Assembly (NCBI GenBank): GCA_947628535.1 | Contig: CANRAF010000003.1 | Span: 33,953-97,952, forward strand | Source: an uncultured Bacilli bacterium | Lineage (GTDB): Bacteria > Bacillota_I > Bacilli_A > RF39 > UBA660 | Reading direction: 5' to 3' | Length of the DNA stretch: 64,000 nucleotides | In this document: positions 8,376 to 16,292 of the stretch, one piece after another | Layout of the letters: each line of letters begins with the position of its first letter | Position numbering within the stretch: position 1 is the stretch's first letter | Position numbers and translations under genes: made by a program | The notes under the pieces: generated by a model | Seen by the model: only the letters and a program-made list of their open reading frames with translations | The model's database searches: none | What the model was told of the DNA's origin: nothing

Positions 8376-10943
8376 ATGCTGGAACTAGTTGATATTAAAA
8401 AAGATTATGCGATGAATAGTGAAGTAGTTCATGCTTTAAAGGGAATAAATTTAACATTTAGAGAAAGTGAATTTGTATCAATACTCGGACCATCTGGTTG
8501 TGGAAAGACAACACTTTTGAATATAATTGGAGGACTTGATAGGTATACAAGTGGAGATTTAATAATAAATAATGTATCAACAAAAAAATATAAAGATAAA
8601 GATTTTGATAAATATAGAAATCACAAAATAGGTTTTGTTTTTCAAAATTATAATTTAATATCTCATTTAAATGTTCTTACCAATGTTGAGCTTTCACTTA
8701 CTTTATCTGGAATTTCTAAATCTCTTAGAAGAGAAAAGGCTTTAGAGGTTCTAGAAAAAGTTGGTCTTAAAGATCAAATATATAAAAAACCTAATCAAAT
8801 GAGTGGCGGTCAAATGCAAAGAGTTGCTATTGCTCGTGCACTTATAAACGATCCAGATATAATTTTACTTGATGAACCAACAGGAGCACTTGACTCTAAA
8901 ACAAGTGTTGAGATTATGGAACTTTTAAAAGAAATAGCATCTGATAAATTAGTCATTATGGTAACACATAACCCTGAACTTGCAGATAAGTATTCTTCGA
9001 GAATAATTAAACTTCTTGATGGAAAAATAATTGATGATTCTAATCCTTATAAAAACGAGCAGGATAAAGATGCTAAAAAATCATCTGAAAAAACATCAAT
9101 GTCATTTTTTACAGCTCTTCATCTTAGTTTTAATAATTTACTTACTAAAAAAGGACGTACATTTTTAACAGCTTTTGCAGGTTCAATTGGAATTATAGGA
9201 ATTGCGCTTATTCTTAGTTTATCAAATGGAGTTCAAAGTTATATTGATGGAGTAGAAGAAGATACTTTATCATCTTATCCGATAACGATTGAAAAAGATG
9301 CTGTTGATTTTGCAGCTCTTTTAGAAGAAATGATGAAAATGAATCAAACAAATGATGATAATAAAAGTGGTAAAATAAAATCTAAAAATATTATGAATGA
9401 TATGTTAGAGACTATGACTGGGGATAAGAAAAGTAATAATTTAGAAAAGTTTAAGAAGTATTTAGATAAAAATTCTTTAGTAAAAGATTACACAAGTGAC
9501 ATACAATATAGTTATCCTCTTAAAATAAATGTTTATAATGAAGATGTAAATGATCAAATTGTAAGGGTAAACCCAAATACTATTATAGAAAAAATAGGAC
9601 TTCAAGATGCTTATGAAATGGGATCTACTTTTATGTCTGAGAGTATGAATACTAATGATGTTTTTAAAGAATTATATAGTGATGAAGATTTACTTAAAAG
9701 TCAGTTTGAAATAGTAAAAGGAAAATTTCCTGAAAAGTATAATGAAGTTGTTTTAGTAGTTGATCAAAATGAAGAAATAAGTGATTATACTTTATATGCT
9801 CTTGGATATTTGAATCAGGATGAACTTATTGATAATATGAATAAGATGTTAAAAGGAGATAAAGTATCTAAATCAAAAGATCTTTCTTATAATTATGACG
9901 ATTTTATAGGGGATAAATTTAAACTTGTTCTAAACACAGATATCTATGAAAAGGAAAATGGTATTTGGACTGATAAAAGTGATGATGAAAAATATATAAA
10001 AGATATGGTGAAAGATAAAGAAAATCTTGAAATCGTAGGTATTATAAAACCTACTAACAATACTAATAATACTCTTATGTATGGTGGAATAGGATATACA
10101 GAAGATCTTACTAAATATGTTGTAGATAAAATAAAAGATGAAGAAATAGTTAAAGATCAATTAAAAAATAAAAATATTAACATTTTTACAGGTATGAAAT
10201 TTAATTCTGACGAAGAATTTTCTTTAGATAACTTAACTATTGAGCAACAAAGATATATTATGGGACTTTCTGATAGTGAAAAATTAGATTTTTATGAAAG
10301 ATATCAAAAATATAGTAAAGCAACTTATGAATCTAATTTAGAATCTTTAGGTTATGTTGATTTAGAAAATCCAAGCATGGTAAATATTTATGCTAAGGAT
10401 TTTGAAACTAAAGAAAAACTTACTGATTTAATAAATGATTATAATAAAAAAGAAAAAAATGCTGGTAATGATGAAGATATTATAAATTATACAGATATTG
10501 TTGGAGTGATGATGTCTTCTGTTAAAAGAATCGTTAATATGATTAGTTATGTACTAATAGCTTTTGTAGCAGTATCTTTAATTGTTTCATCAATAATGAT
10601 TGGTATAATTACTTATATTTCAGTACTTGAGAGAACAAAAGAAATTGGTATTTTAAGAAGTTTAGGGGCTTCTAAAAAAGATATATCAAGAGTGTTTAAT
10701 GCTGAAACGTTTATAATAGGACTTGTAAGTGGAATTATTGGAATAGCAGTTACTATTTTAATTAATATACCTATCAACATAATAGTTAAGAATTTAACAG
10801 ATATTGATAAAATAGCAACTTTACCAGTTGGAGGGGCTATAATTTTAATTATAATAAGTATGATTTTAACTATAATAGCAGGTCTTATTCCTTCGAGGAT
10901 GGCAAGTAAAAAGGATCCTGTAGAAGCTTTAAGAACTGAATAA
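8376..10943 (+). CDS. MacB/LolCDE-like ABC transporter, ATPase and permease fused
   Basis: 855 residues. Residues 1 to about 225 are an ABC ATPase: Walker A GPSGCGKTT, signature MSGGQMQRVAIARA, Walker B ILLDEPTGALD, H-loop VTHN. A membrane helix at about 265-285 is followed by a large extracytoplasmic domain (about 290-700) and three C-terminal helices of an FtsX-like permease (about 715-850, with ERTKEIGILRSLGASKKDI). A homodimer probably moves lipoproteins, peptides or antimicrobials across or out of the membrane; the substrate is unknown. GGAGG precedes the ATG. It is monocistronic, with terminators on both sides. Confidence 0.9.
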   Translation: MLELVDIKKDYAMNSEVVHALKGINLTFRESEFVSILGPSGCGKTTLLNIIGGLDRYTSGDLIINNVSTKKYKDKDFDKYRNHKIGFVFQNYNLISHLNVLTNVELSLTLSGISKSLRREKALEVLEKVGLKDQIYKKPNQMSGGQMQRVAIARALINDPDIILLDEPTGALDSKTSVEIMELLKEIASDKLVIMVTHNPELADKYSSRIIKLLDGKIIDDSNPYKNEQDKDAKKSSEKTSMSFFTALHLSFNNLLTKKGRTFLTAFAGSIGIIGIALILSLSNGVQSYIDGVEEDTLSSYPITIEKDAVDFAALLEEMMKMNQTNDDNKSGKIKSKNIMNDMLETMTGDKKSNNLEKFKKYLDKNSLVKDYTSDIQYSYPLKINVYNEDVNDQIVRVNPNTIIEKIGLQDAYEMGSTFMSESMNTNDVFKELYSDEDLLKSQFEIVKGKFPEKYNEVVLVVDQNEEISDYTLYALGYLNQDELIDNMNKMLKGDKVSKSKDLSYNYDDFIGDKFKLVLNTDIYEKENGIWTDKSDDEKYIKDMVKDKENLEIVGIIKPTNNTNNTLMYGGIGYTEDLTKYVVDKIKDEEIVKDQLKNKNINIFTGMKFNSDEEFSLDNLTIEQQRYIMGLSDSEKLDFYERYQKYSKATYESNLESLGYVDLENPSMVNIYAKDFETKEKLTDLINDYNKKEKNAGNDEDIINYTDIVGVMMSSVKRIVNMISYVLIAFVAVSLIVSSIMIGIITYISVLERTKEIGILRSLGASKKDISRVFNAETFIIGLVSGIIGIAVTILINIPINIIVKNLTDIDKIATLPVGGAIILIIISMILTIIAGLIPSRMASKKDPVEALRTE

Positions 10944-10946
10944 TAT

Positions 10947-10996
10947 AAAAGATAATATTGCAAGAGTTAATTCTTAAAATATTATCTTTTTTAAAG
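10947..10996 (+). terminator. Terminator after the fused ABC transporter
   Basis: AAAGATAATATT / AATATTATCTTT arms around a loop of about 17 bases, followed by T residues. The following stretch to 11144 is AT-rich and holds nothing I recognise. Confidence 0.7.
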
Positions 10997-11144
10997 TAAT
11001 AAAATTTTATGATAAAATATAATTATAATAAATTGTTTTTTATATAGCTTTAAAATTATATTTTTTAGAAAAAAAGTAATAATAGTTTAAAAAGCAAGCA
11101 AAACATACAAAACTTTATATGAAAATAATCATTAAGATATTTAA

Positions 11145-11173
11145 TTGATAATGAAAAAACACTGTGTTATAAT
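11145..11173 (+). promoter_or_regulatory. Promoter of the short-chain dehydrogenase gene
   Basis: TTGATA (11145-11150), a 17-base spacer and TATAAT (11168-11173). This rules out the ORF-track start at 11145, which lies in the -35 box. Confidence 0.7.
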
Positions 11174-11192
11174 AAAAAAGGAGAGTGATAAA

Positions 11193-11936
11193 ATGAGATT
11201 AAAAAATAAAGTTGCAATTGTAACAGGAGGTTCTACAGGAATAGGACTTGCCATAGTAAATGCTTATTTAAAAGAGGGGGCTAAAGTAGTAATTGTATCA
11301 TATAGTAAGGATGAAATAGACCAAGCAATTTCAGATCTTTCTAAAAAATATGATAAAAATAATATTCTTGGAGTTCCTTGTGATGTAAGAAGTACAAAAG
11401 ATGTAAAAAATGTAGTTTCTGAGGCCATTAAAAAGTTTAATAGAATTGATATTTTAGTAAATAATGCTGGTATAACAAGTGCAAAACCAAGTGAAGAAGT
11501 AACAGATGAAGAATTTATTAATATGTTTGATGTAAATACTTTTGGAGTATTTAGATTTATTAGAGAAGTTATTCCACATATGAAAAAAGAGGGGGGCTCT
11601 ATTATTAATACTAGTTCTATGGTTGCTAATAATGGGGCAAGAATGCAAGCAGCTTATTCAGCATCAAAATATGCTATAAATGGAATAACTACATCATGTG
11701 CTAAAGAATTAGGAATGTATAATATTAGGGTAAATGCTGTTAGTCCTGGAGCAGTAATGACTAATATGGTTAGACAGTCAACTACTGAAGAGATGAGAGA
11801 AATGCTTTGTAAAACATGTGCTCTTAATAGAATATCAGAACCTGAAGAACTTGCGGGGGCTTATGTTTATTTAGCTAGTGACGAAGCATCTTTTACAACA
11901 GGGGCAATATTAAAAGTTGATGGGGCTACTCAATAA
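11193..11936 (+). CDS. Short-chain dehydrogenase/reductase (FabG-like)
   Basis: 247 residues. A classical SDR: cofactor motif TGGSTGIG near the N-terminus, NNAG (in ILVNNAGITS), catalytic Ser in NTSSMVAN, and YSASK with the catalytic Tyr and Lys. Likely an NAD(P)-dependent oxidoreductase; it could be FabG or a sugar/steroid dehydrogenase. No fatty acid synthesis genes are adjacent, so a substrate is not assigned. The ATG at 11193 follows AAAGGAG and is correctly placed for the promoter at 11145-11173. Confidence 0.88.
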   Translation: MRLKNKVAIVTGGSTGIGLAIVNAYLKEGAKVVIVSYSKDEIDQAISDLSKKYDKNNILGVPCDVRSTKDVKNVVSEAIKKFNRIDILVNNAGITSAKPSEEVTDEEFINMFDVNTFGVFRFIREVIPHMKKEGGSIINTSSMVANNGARMQAAYSASKYAINGITTSCAKELGMYNIRVNAVSPGAVMTNMVRQSTTEEMREMLCKTCALNRISEPEELAGAYVYLASDEASFTTGAILKVDGATQ

Positions 11937-12023
11937 TTTTAAAAAATTAAATATACTTATAATAAAGCTTAATCATATTTATGTTTAATTGCATAAATGA
12001 TATACTTTAAAAGAGGTGTTAAA

Positions 12024-12614
12024 GTGAAAACAAAAGAAGAAATAAAACAAGTATTAAAACAAATGCAAGTGAGTTTTAATCCTATGAAATCTACTTATAG
12101 AATTATTGATAAAATAGTTAAAAATGATTTATCTTCTGAAGAGATGCTTTCTTATTTTTCTGATATTAAAGGGACAGAAAAATATCCTAAAGAATTAAAA
12201 GATCAATATGATGATGTCAAAAAATCTCTTGATAATTTAATAATGATGGAAAAAGAAGCTGAAGAAAAAGCTAAGCAAGAAGAAACAACTAAAGAGTTAA
12301 AAGAAATAATAGATAAACTAGAGGCAAATGTTGGTAAAAAGGAAGAGTCTGAAAGTTCTTTAGAGGATTTAGACAAAACAGAAGTTATTGATCTTGATTT
12401 TGATGAAAAAGAAGAAAATAAAGAGGATAATAAAGAAGCCAGTCATGAATCTTTAGAAAAAGAGCATGAAAATAAAATAGATAAAACTGATGTAAAAAAA
12501 GAATCTAAAGAGCCTGAAGAAGATAAATATAAAGGTAAAAAATTATTTGTATTTTTAACTATAATGATTTTTGTTTTACTTGTTTGTGGAGCTTTAATAT
12601 TATTATTTTATTAA
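12024..12614 (+). CDS. Tail-anchored, highly charged protein of unknown function
   Basis: About 196 residues from a GTG start at 12024, preceded by AGAGGTG; the ORF-track ATG at 11997 lies upstream of that site. The first ~80 residues look helical, a Lys/Glu/Asp-rich low-complexity stretch follows (about 85-170), and one membrane helix closes the protein (LFVFLTIMIFVLLVCGALIL). No signal peptide, so it probably faces the cytosol and is tail-anchored. It resembles the gene at 38167 in design, not clearly in sequence. Twelve bases separate it from folD, suggesting one operon. Confidence 0.65.
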   Translation: MKTKEEIKQVLKQMQVSFNPMKSTYRIIDKIVKNDLSSEEMLSYFSDIKGTEKYPKELKDQYDDVKKSLDNLIMMEKEAEEKAKQEETTKELKEIIDKLEANVGKKEESESSLEDLDKTEVIDLDFDEKEENKEDNKEASHESLEKEHENKIDKTDVKKESKEPEEDKYKGKKLFVFLTIMIFVLLVCGALILLFY

Positions 12615-12626
12615 GGGTGATTTATA

Positions 12627-13460
12627 ATGAGTAATATTATAGATGGAAAAGAAATTGCAAATATTAAAAAAAATGCTTTAATTAAAGAGATAAACAGTGT
12701 TAAAGATAAATTAAAACTTGTAGTAATTCAAGTAGGAAATGATCCTGCGAGTGATGTATATGTTAGGAACAAAAGAAAAATTTGTGAAGAATTAGGGATT
12801 TTATTTAATCATTTAAAGTATGAATCTATAAGTGAAGATGATCTTATTACGACAATAGAAAAACTTAATAATGAAAAAGAAGTTACAGGAATTTTAGTGC
12901 AACTTCCGCTTCCAAAAAATATTGATGAAAAAAAAGTTATAGAAGCTATTTCTCCTTTGAAGGATGTAGATGGATTAACTAAAGCAAATGTTGGAAATTT
13001 ATTTTCATTTCAAGATGGTTTAAAACCTTGTACAGCTTTAGGGGTTATAGAAATTTTAGATTGTGCAAATACTAAAATAGAAGGTAAAAATGTCGTTATT
13101 GTTGGAAGAAGTAGATTAGTGGGACTTCCTCTTATTTCACTTTTTCTTAAAAGAAATGCAACTGTTACTATTTGTCACTCTAAAACAGAAAATTTAAAAG
13201 ACATTACAAAAAAAGCCGATATTCTTGTAGTAGCTATTGGTAAAAAAGAGTATATAAAAGAAGATTATGTAAAAGATGGAGCAGTTGTAATAGATGTTGG
13301 TATAAATAGAGAAAATGGTAAATTATATGGAGACTGTGACTTTGAAAATATAAAAGATAAGTGCAGTAAAATAACAAAGGTTCCCGGAGGAGTTGGACCA
13401 CTTACAGTAATTATGCTTGCAAGCAATGTTGTAGAGGCTTATAAACTTCAAAATAGGTAA
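12627..13460 (+). CDS. folD: Methylenetetrahydrofolate dehydrogenase/cyclohydrolase
   Basis: 277 residues, typical for FolD, which interconverts 5,10-methylene-, methenyl- and 10-formyl-tetrahydrofolate in the cytosol. Seen: YVRNKRKICEELGI with the catalytic Lys and Tyr, GILVQLPLPKN, the DVDGLT segment, the nucleotide loop VGRSRLVGLP and the C-terminal PGGVGPLTVIML. GGTGAT precedes the ATG. It supplies one-carbon units for purine and formyl-Met synthesis. Confidence 0.96.
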   Translation: MSNIIDGKEIANIKKNALIKEINSVKDKLKLVVIQVGNDPASDVYVRNKRKICEELGILFNHLKYESISEDDLITTIEKLNNEKEVTGILVQLPLPKNIDEKKVIEAISPLKDVDGLTKANVGNLFSFQDGLKPCTALGVIEILDCANTKIEGKNVVIVGRSRLVGLPLISLFLKRNATVTICHSKTENLKDITKKADILVVAIGKKEYIKEDYVKDGAVVIDVGINRENGKLYGDCDFENIKDKCSKITKVPGGVGPLTVIMLASNVVEAYKLQNR

Positions 13461-13484
13461 AACATATAAAAATAGCGATTTTAC

Positions 13485-13513
13485 TTGAAATATTTCTGTT
13501 TATATTTTATAAT
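13485..13513 (+). promoter_or_regulatory. tRNA-Ser promoter
   Basis: TTGAAA (13485-13490), a 17-base spacer and TATAAT (13508-13513), 27 bases before the mature tRNA start. Confidence 0.7.
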
Positions 13514-13539
13514 TAATATGCACTATTTTAAGTGCCTTT

Positions 13540-13630
13540 GGAGTGGTACTCAAGAGGCTGAAGAGGCGCCCCTGCTAAGGGTGTAGGTCGGGTAACTGGC
13601 GCGAGGGTTCAAATCCCTCCCACTCCGCCA
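13540..13630 (+). tRNA. tRNA-Ser (anticodon GCU)
   Basis: The acceptor stem GGAGTGG (13540-13546) pairs with CCACTCC (13620-13626), followed by discriminator G and an encoded CCA. The anticodon loop in CCCCTGCTAAGGGT presents GCT, which reads AGC/AGU serine codons. A long variable arm, as expected for class II tRNA-Ser, precedes the T stem GAGGG-TTCAAAT-CCCTC. Single tRNA, not in a cluster. Confidence 0.96.
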
Positions 13631-13640
13631 TATAAAAATT

Positions 13641-13663
13641 AAACTCTTTTTAAGAGTTTTTTT
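13641..13663 (+). terminator. Terminator after tRNA-Ser
   Basis: AACTCTT / AAGAGTT hairpin followed directly by seven T. Confidence 0.8.
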
Positions 13664-13693
13664 AATGCTTTTAAATTTTGAGCTTCACTTACA

Positions 13694-13707
13694 TTTCAAA
13701 ATTGTAA
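13694..13707 (+). promoter_or_regulatory. Candidate BceR-type operator upstream of the response regulator
   Basis: TTTCA-AAAT-TGTAA differs by one base from the TnACA-N4-TGTAA consensus described for BceR-like regulators. It shares CAAAATTGTAA with the site at 15441. The nearby TATAAT (13732-13737) has no good -35, as in activated promoters. Confidence 0.45.
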
Positions 13708-13762
13708 GGTTAATATTATAATAATGCATGATATAATTTTAACTATGGAAAGTGGTGAAATT

Positions 13763-14425
13763 ATGGATAGAATAATGATTATTGAAGATGATAAAATAAT
13801 TTGTGAAGAATTGAAGAAGTTATTAGTAAGTAATGGTTATGAAGTATTTATTGTTAAAGACTTTAATAATTCTTTAAATGAAATACTAACAATATCCCCA
13901 AATTTGATTTTACTTGATATTAACATACCTTATATAAATGGAGAACTTCTTTTAAAAAAATTAAGAAAAGAATCTAATATTCCAGTTATTATGGTAACTA
14001 GTAAAATTTCTGAAACAGATGAAGCATTATCAATATCATATGGAGCAGATGATTACATTACAAAACCATATAATCCTAATATTTTACTTCTTAGAATTGG
14101 TGCTGTTTTAAAAAGAACAAATGAAAAATTAGATGATATTTATTATAGAGATTTAAAAATAGATGTTGGTAAAGGAACTATTAAAAATGATAAAAAAGAA
14201 ATTATTCTAACAAAAAATGAAATGATAATTTTTAATTATTTGTTAAAACATAAAAATAAAATAGTAACAAGAGATGAATTAATGACAGATTTATGGAATA
14301 ATAGTGAGTTTATAAACGATAATGCTTTAACAGTTAATATAAGTAGGTTAAGAACAAAACTTAAAAGTATTGGTTATGAAAATGTTATAGATACAAGAAA
14401 GGGAATAGGGTACATATTATTATGA
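13763..14425 (+). CDS. BceR-like response regulator (OmpR/PhoB family)
   Basis: 220 residues. The receiver domain (about 1-115) has the acidic pair EDD, the phosphoacceptor Asp in LILLDINIPY, the Thr/Ser in PVIMVTSK and Lys in YITKPYNP. A winged-helix domain (about 125-220) ends in RKGIGYILL. It should activate the adjacent bceAB genes after phosphorylation by the kinase at 14422, in response to cell-wall-active peptides (inference from the BceRS family). The start ATG at 13763 follows GTGGTGA; the ORF track is 13 residues too long. Confidence 0.9.
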   Translation: MDRIMIIEDDKIICEELKKLLVSNGYEVFIVKDFNNSLNEILTISPNLILLDINIPYINGELLLKKLRKESNIPVIMVTSKISETDEALSISYGADDYITKPYNPNILLLRIGAVLKRTNEKLDDIYYRDLKIDVGKGTIKNDKKEIILTKNEMIIFNYLLKHKNKIVTRDELMTDLWNNSEFINDNALTVNISRLRTKLKSIGYENVIDTRKGIGYILL

Positions 14426-15438
14426 ATTTTAAAAAGTATTTAAAAGATAAATCTTACGCATTTATAATTTTAATAATTAGTTATTTCATAATTTTACTAA
14501 TGCTATTTGCTTTTGAAATTAGAGTAGAACTTATAATTTCAATAACTATTATTTTTTTAGTATCGTCTATTTTAATTTTAACAATCTCATATTTGAGAAA
14601 AAAGAATTTTTACAATAATCTTTTTTTTGGTATAAAAAACTTAGATGAAAGTTATCTAGTAGTTGAAACTCTTTCTAAGCCAGAGTTTTACGAAGGAAAA
14701 TTACTAATGAATGCTCTATATGATATAAATAAATCTATGATAGAAAATGTAAATAATCAAAAAACATTACTTAGAGATTTTAAAAATTATATAGAAATGT
14801 GGATACATGAAGTTAAAATACCACTTGCAACTTTAAATTTAACTTTGACTAATAAAAAAGGATTAAATACTAAAGTTAAAACTCAATTAAAAAGAGTTGA
14901 AGACTGTGTAGATCAAGTGCTTTTTTATGTTAGAAGTGAAAATGCTGAAAAAGATTATCTTATAAAAGAAACTAATCTTAAAGAAATAATAAAAAATGTT
15001 GGTCTTAAAAATATAGATGATTTAAGAGAAAATAAAATTGATTTCATTACAGAAAATATTGACTATAAAGTTTTAACAGATTCCAAATGGTTAGAATTTA
15101 TATTAAGACAAATTATAAATAATAGCATTAAATATAAGAGAAATATAAAAAATTCATATATAAAAATAAAAGCATTTAAAGATTTTGATACACTAGTTTT
15201 AATGATTGAGGATAATGGAATTGGTATTTTAAAGCAAGATATAAATCAAGTTTTTGATAAAACATTTACAGGAAGTAATGGAAGAGAATATAACTCTTCT
15301 ACAGGTATGGGACTTTTTATTGCTAAAAATTTATGTAATAAACTTGGTCACAAAATAAAAATAGAATCTATTAAAGATAAATATACAAGAGTTTATATAA
15401 CATTTGGAAGTAATAATTATTATGATGTTTTAAAATAA
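14422..15438 (+). CDS. BceS-like intramembrane-sensing histidine kinase
   Basis: 338 residues with two N-terminal membrane helices and almost no extracellular loop, the hallmark of BceS-type kinases that sense through their ABC transporter. The phosphoacceptor His lies in WIHEVKIPLATL; N box IINNSIKY, G box EDNGIGI and TGMGLFIAKNL follow. Overlaps the response regulator by 4 bases (ATGA), so the two are translated together. Confidence 0.92.
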   Translation: MNFKKYLKDKSYAFIILIISYFIILLMLFAFEIRVELIISITIIFLVSSILILTISYLRKKNFYNNLFFGIKNLDESYLVVETLSKPEFYEGKLLMNALYDINKSMIENVNNQKTLLRDFKNYIEMWIHEVKIPLATLNLTLTNKKGLNTKVKTQLKRVEDCVDQVLFYVRSENAEKDYLIKETNLKEIIKNVGLKNIDDLRENKIDFITENIDYKVLTDSKWLEFILRQIINNSIKYKRNIKNSYIKIKAFKDFDTLVLMIEDNGIGILKQDINQVFDKTFTGSNGREYNSSTGMGLFIAKNLCNKLGHKIKIESIKDKYTRVYITFGSNNYYDVLK

Positions 15439-15440
15439 TG

Positions 15441-15454
15441 TTACAAAATTGTAA
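15441..15454 (+). promoter_or_regulatory. BceR-type operator upstream of bceAB
   Basis: TTACA-AAAT-TGTAA is an exact fit to TnACA-N4-TGTAA, the binding motif derived for BceR-like regulators in Firmicutes. It lies 71 bases before the bceA-like start, directly after the kinase stop codon. Confidence 0.65.
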
Positions 15455-15524
15455 TAATCTGTAATATTAAAATAGCGACAAACTTAGTATTTTAAGTTAT
15501 GTTTAATTTGAAAGGAGAAATTAT

Positions 15525-16292
15525 ATGGAACCAATTTTAAAAGTTAAAAATATAGAAAAATACTATGGAAGTCGTTTTTCTTTAACTAAAGCCATTGATG
15601 ATATGTCGTTCGAAGTTTTAAAAGGAGAATTTGTTGCTATTATGGGTGCATCTGGCTCTGGAAAGACTACACTTTTAAATGTAATTTCAACAATTGATAA
15701 AGTAACAGTAGGTAAAATTTATGTTGGAGATGAAGAAGTTACAAAATTAAAAGGAAATAATCTTAATAAATTTAGAAGAGAAAAGTTAGGATTTATATTT
15801 CAAGATTTTAATTTACTTGATACTTTAACATCTTATGAAAATATTGCTCTTGCTCTATCTATTTTAAATGTAAAAGCAAATGAGATAGATAAAAGAATAA
15901 AAAAAATAGCTAGAGAACTTCAAATTACAGATGTTTTAGATAAATATCCTTATCAAATGAGTGGAGGGCAAAAGCAAAGAGTAGCAGCTGCCAGGGCTAT
16001 TATAACTAATCCTAAACTTGTTTTAGCAGATGAACCGACAGGAGCACTTGATTCTAAATCTTCAAAAATGTTACTAGAAAAGTTTAAGTATTTAAACGAA
16101 GAAATGAAAGCCACAATACTTATGGTAACACATGATGCTTTTACAGCCTCTTATAGTAATAGAGTAATTTTTATTAAAGATGGTAAGATTTTTAAAGAAC
16201 TTTACAGAGGAGATAATACAAGAAAAGAATTTTTTGACAGAATAATAGATGTGGTAACTTTACTTGGAGGAGATTTAAATGATGCTTTGTAA
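15525..16292 (+). CDS. BceA-like ABC transporter ATPase
   Basis: 255 residues, complete ATPase: Walker A GASGSGKTT, Q-loop FIFQDFNLLD, signature MSGGQKQRVAAARA, Walker B LVLADEPTGALD, H-loop VTHD. Partner of the BceB-type permease that follows, with a 14-base overlap. Together they probably free or remove lipid-II-cycle inhibitors such as bacitracin-like peptides and signal flux to the kinase (family knowledge). Confidence 0.92.
   Translation: MEPILKVKNIEKYYGSRFSLTKAIDDMSFEVLKGEFVAIMGASGSGKTTLLNVISTIDKVTVGKIYVGDEEVTKLKGNNLNKFRREKLGFIFQDFNLLDTLTSYENIALALSILNVKANEIDKRIKKIARELQITDVLDKYPYQMSGGQKQRVAAARAIITNPKLVLADEPTGALDSKSSKMLLEKFKYLNEEMKATILMVTHDAFTASYSNRVIFIKDGKIFKELYRGDNTRKEFFDRIIDVVTLLGGDLNDAL

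Noticed and set aside
11590-11600. Six-G runs in the dehydrogenase (near 11590) and proS (near 59929)
   Set aside because: Short, inside housekeeping coding regions, coding Gly in conserved positions; too short to propose phase variation.
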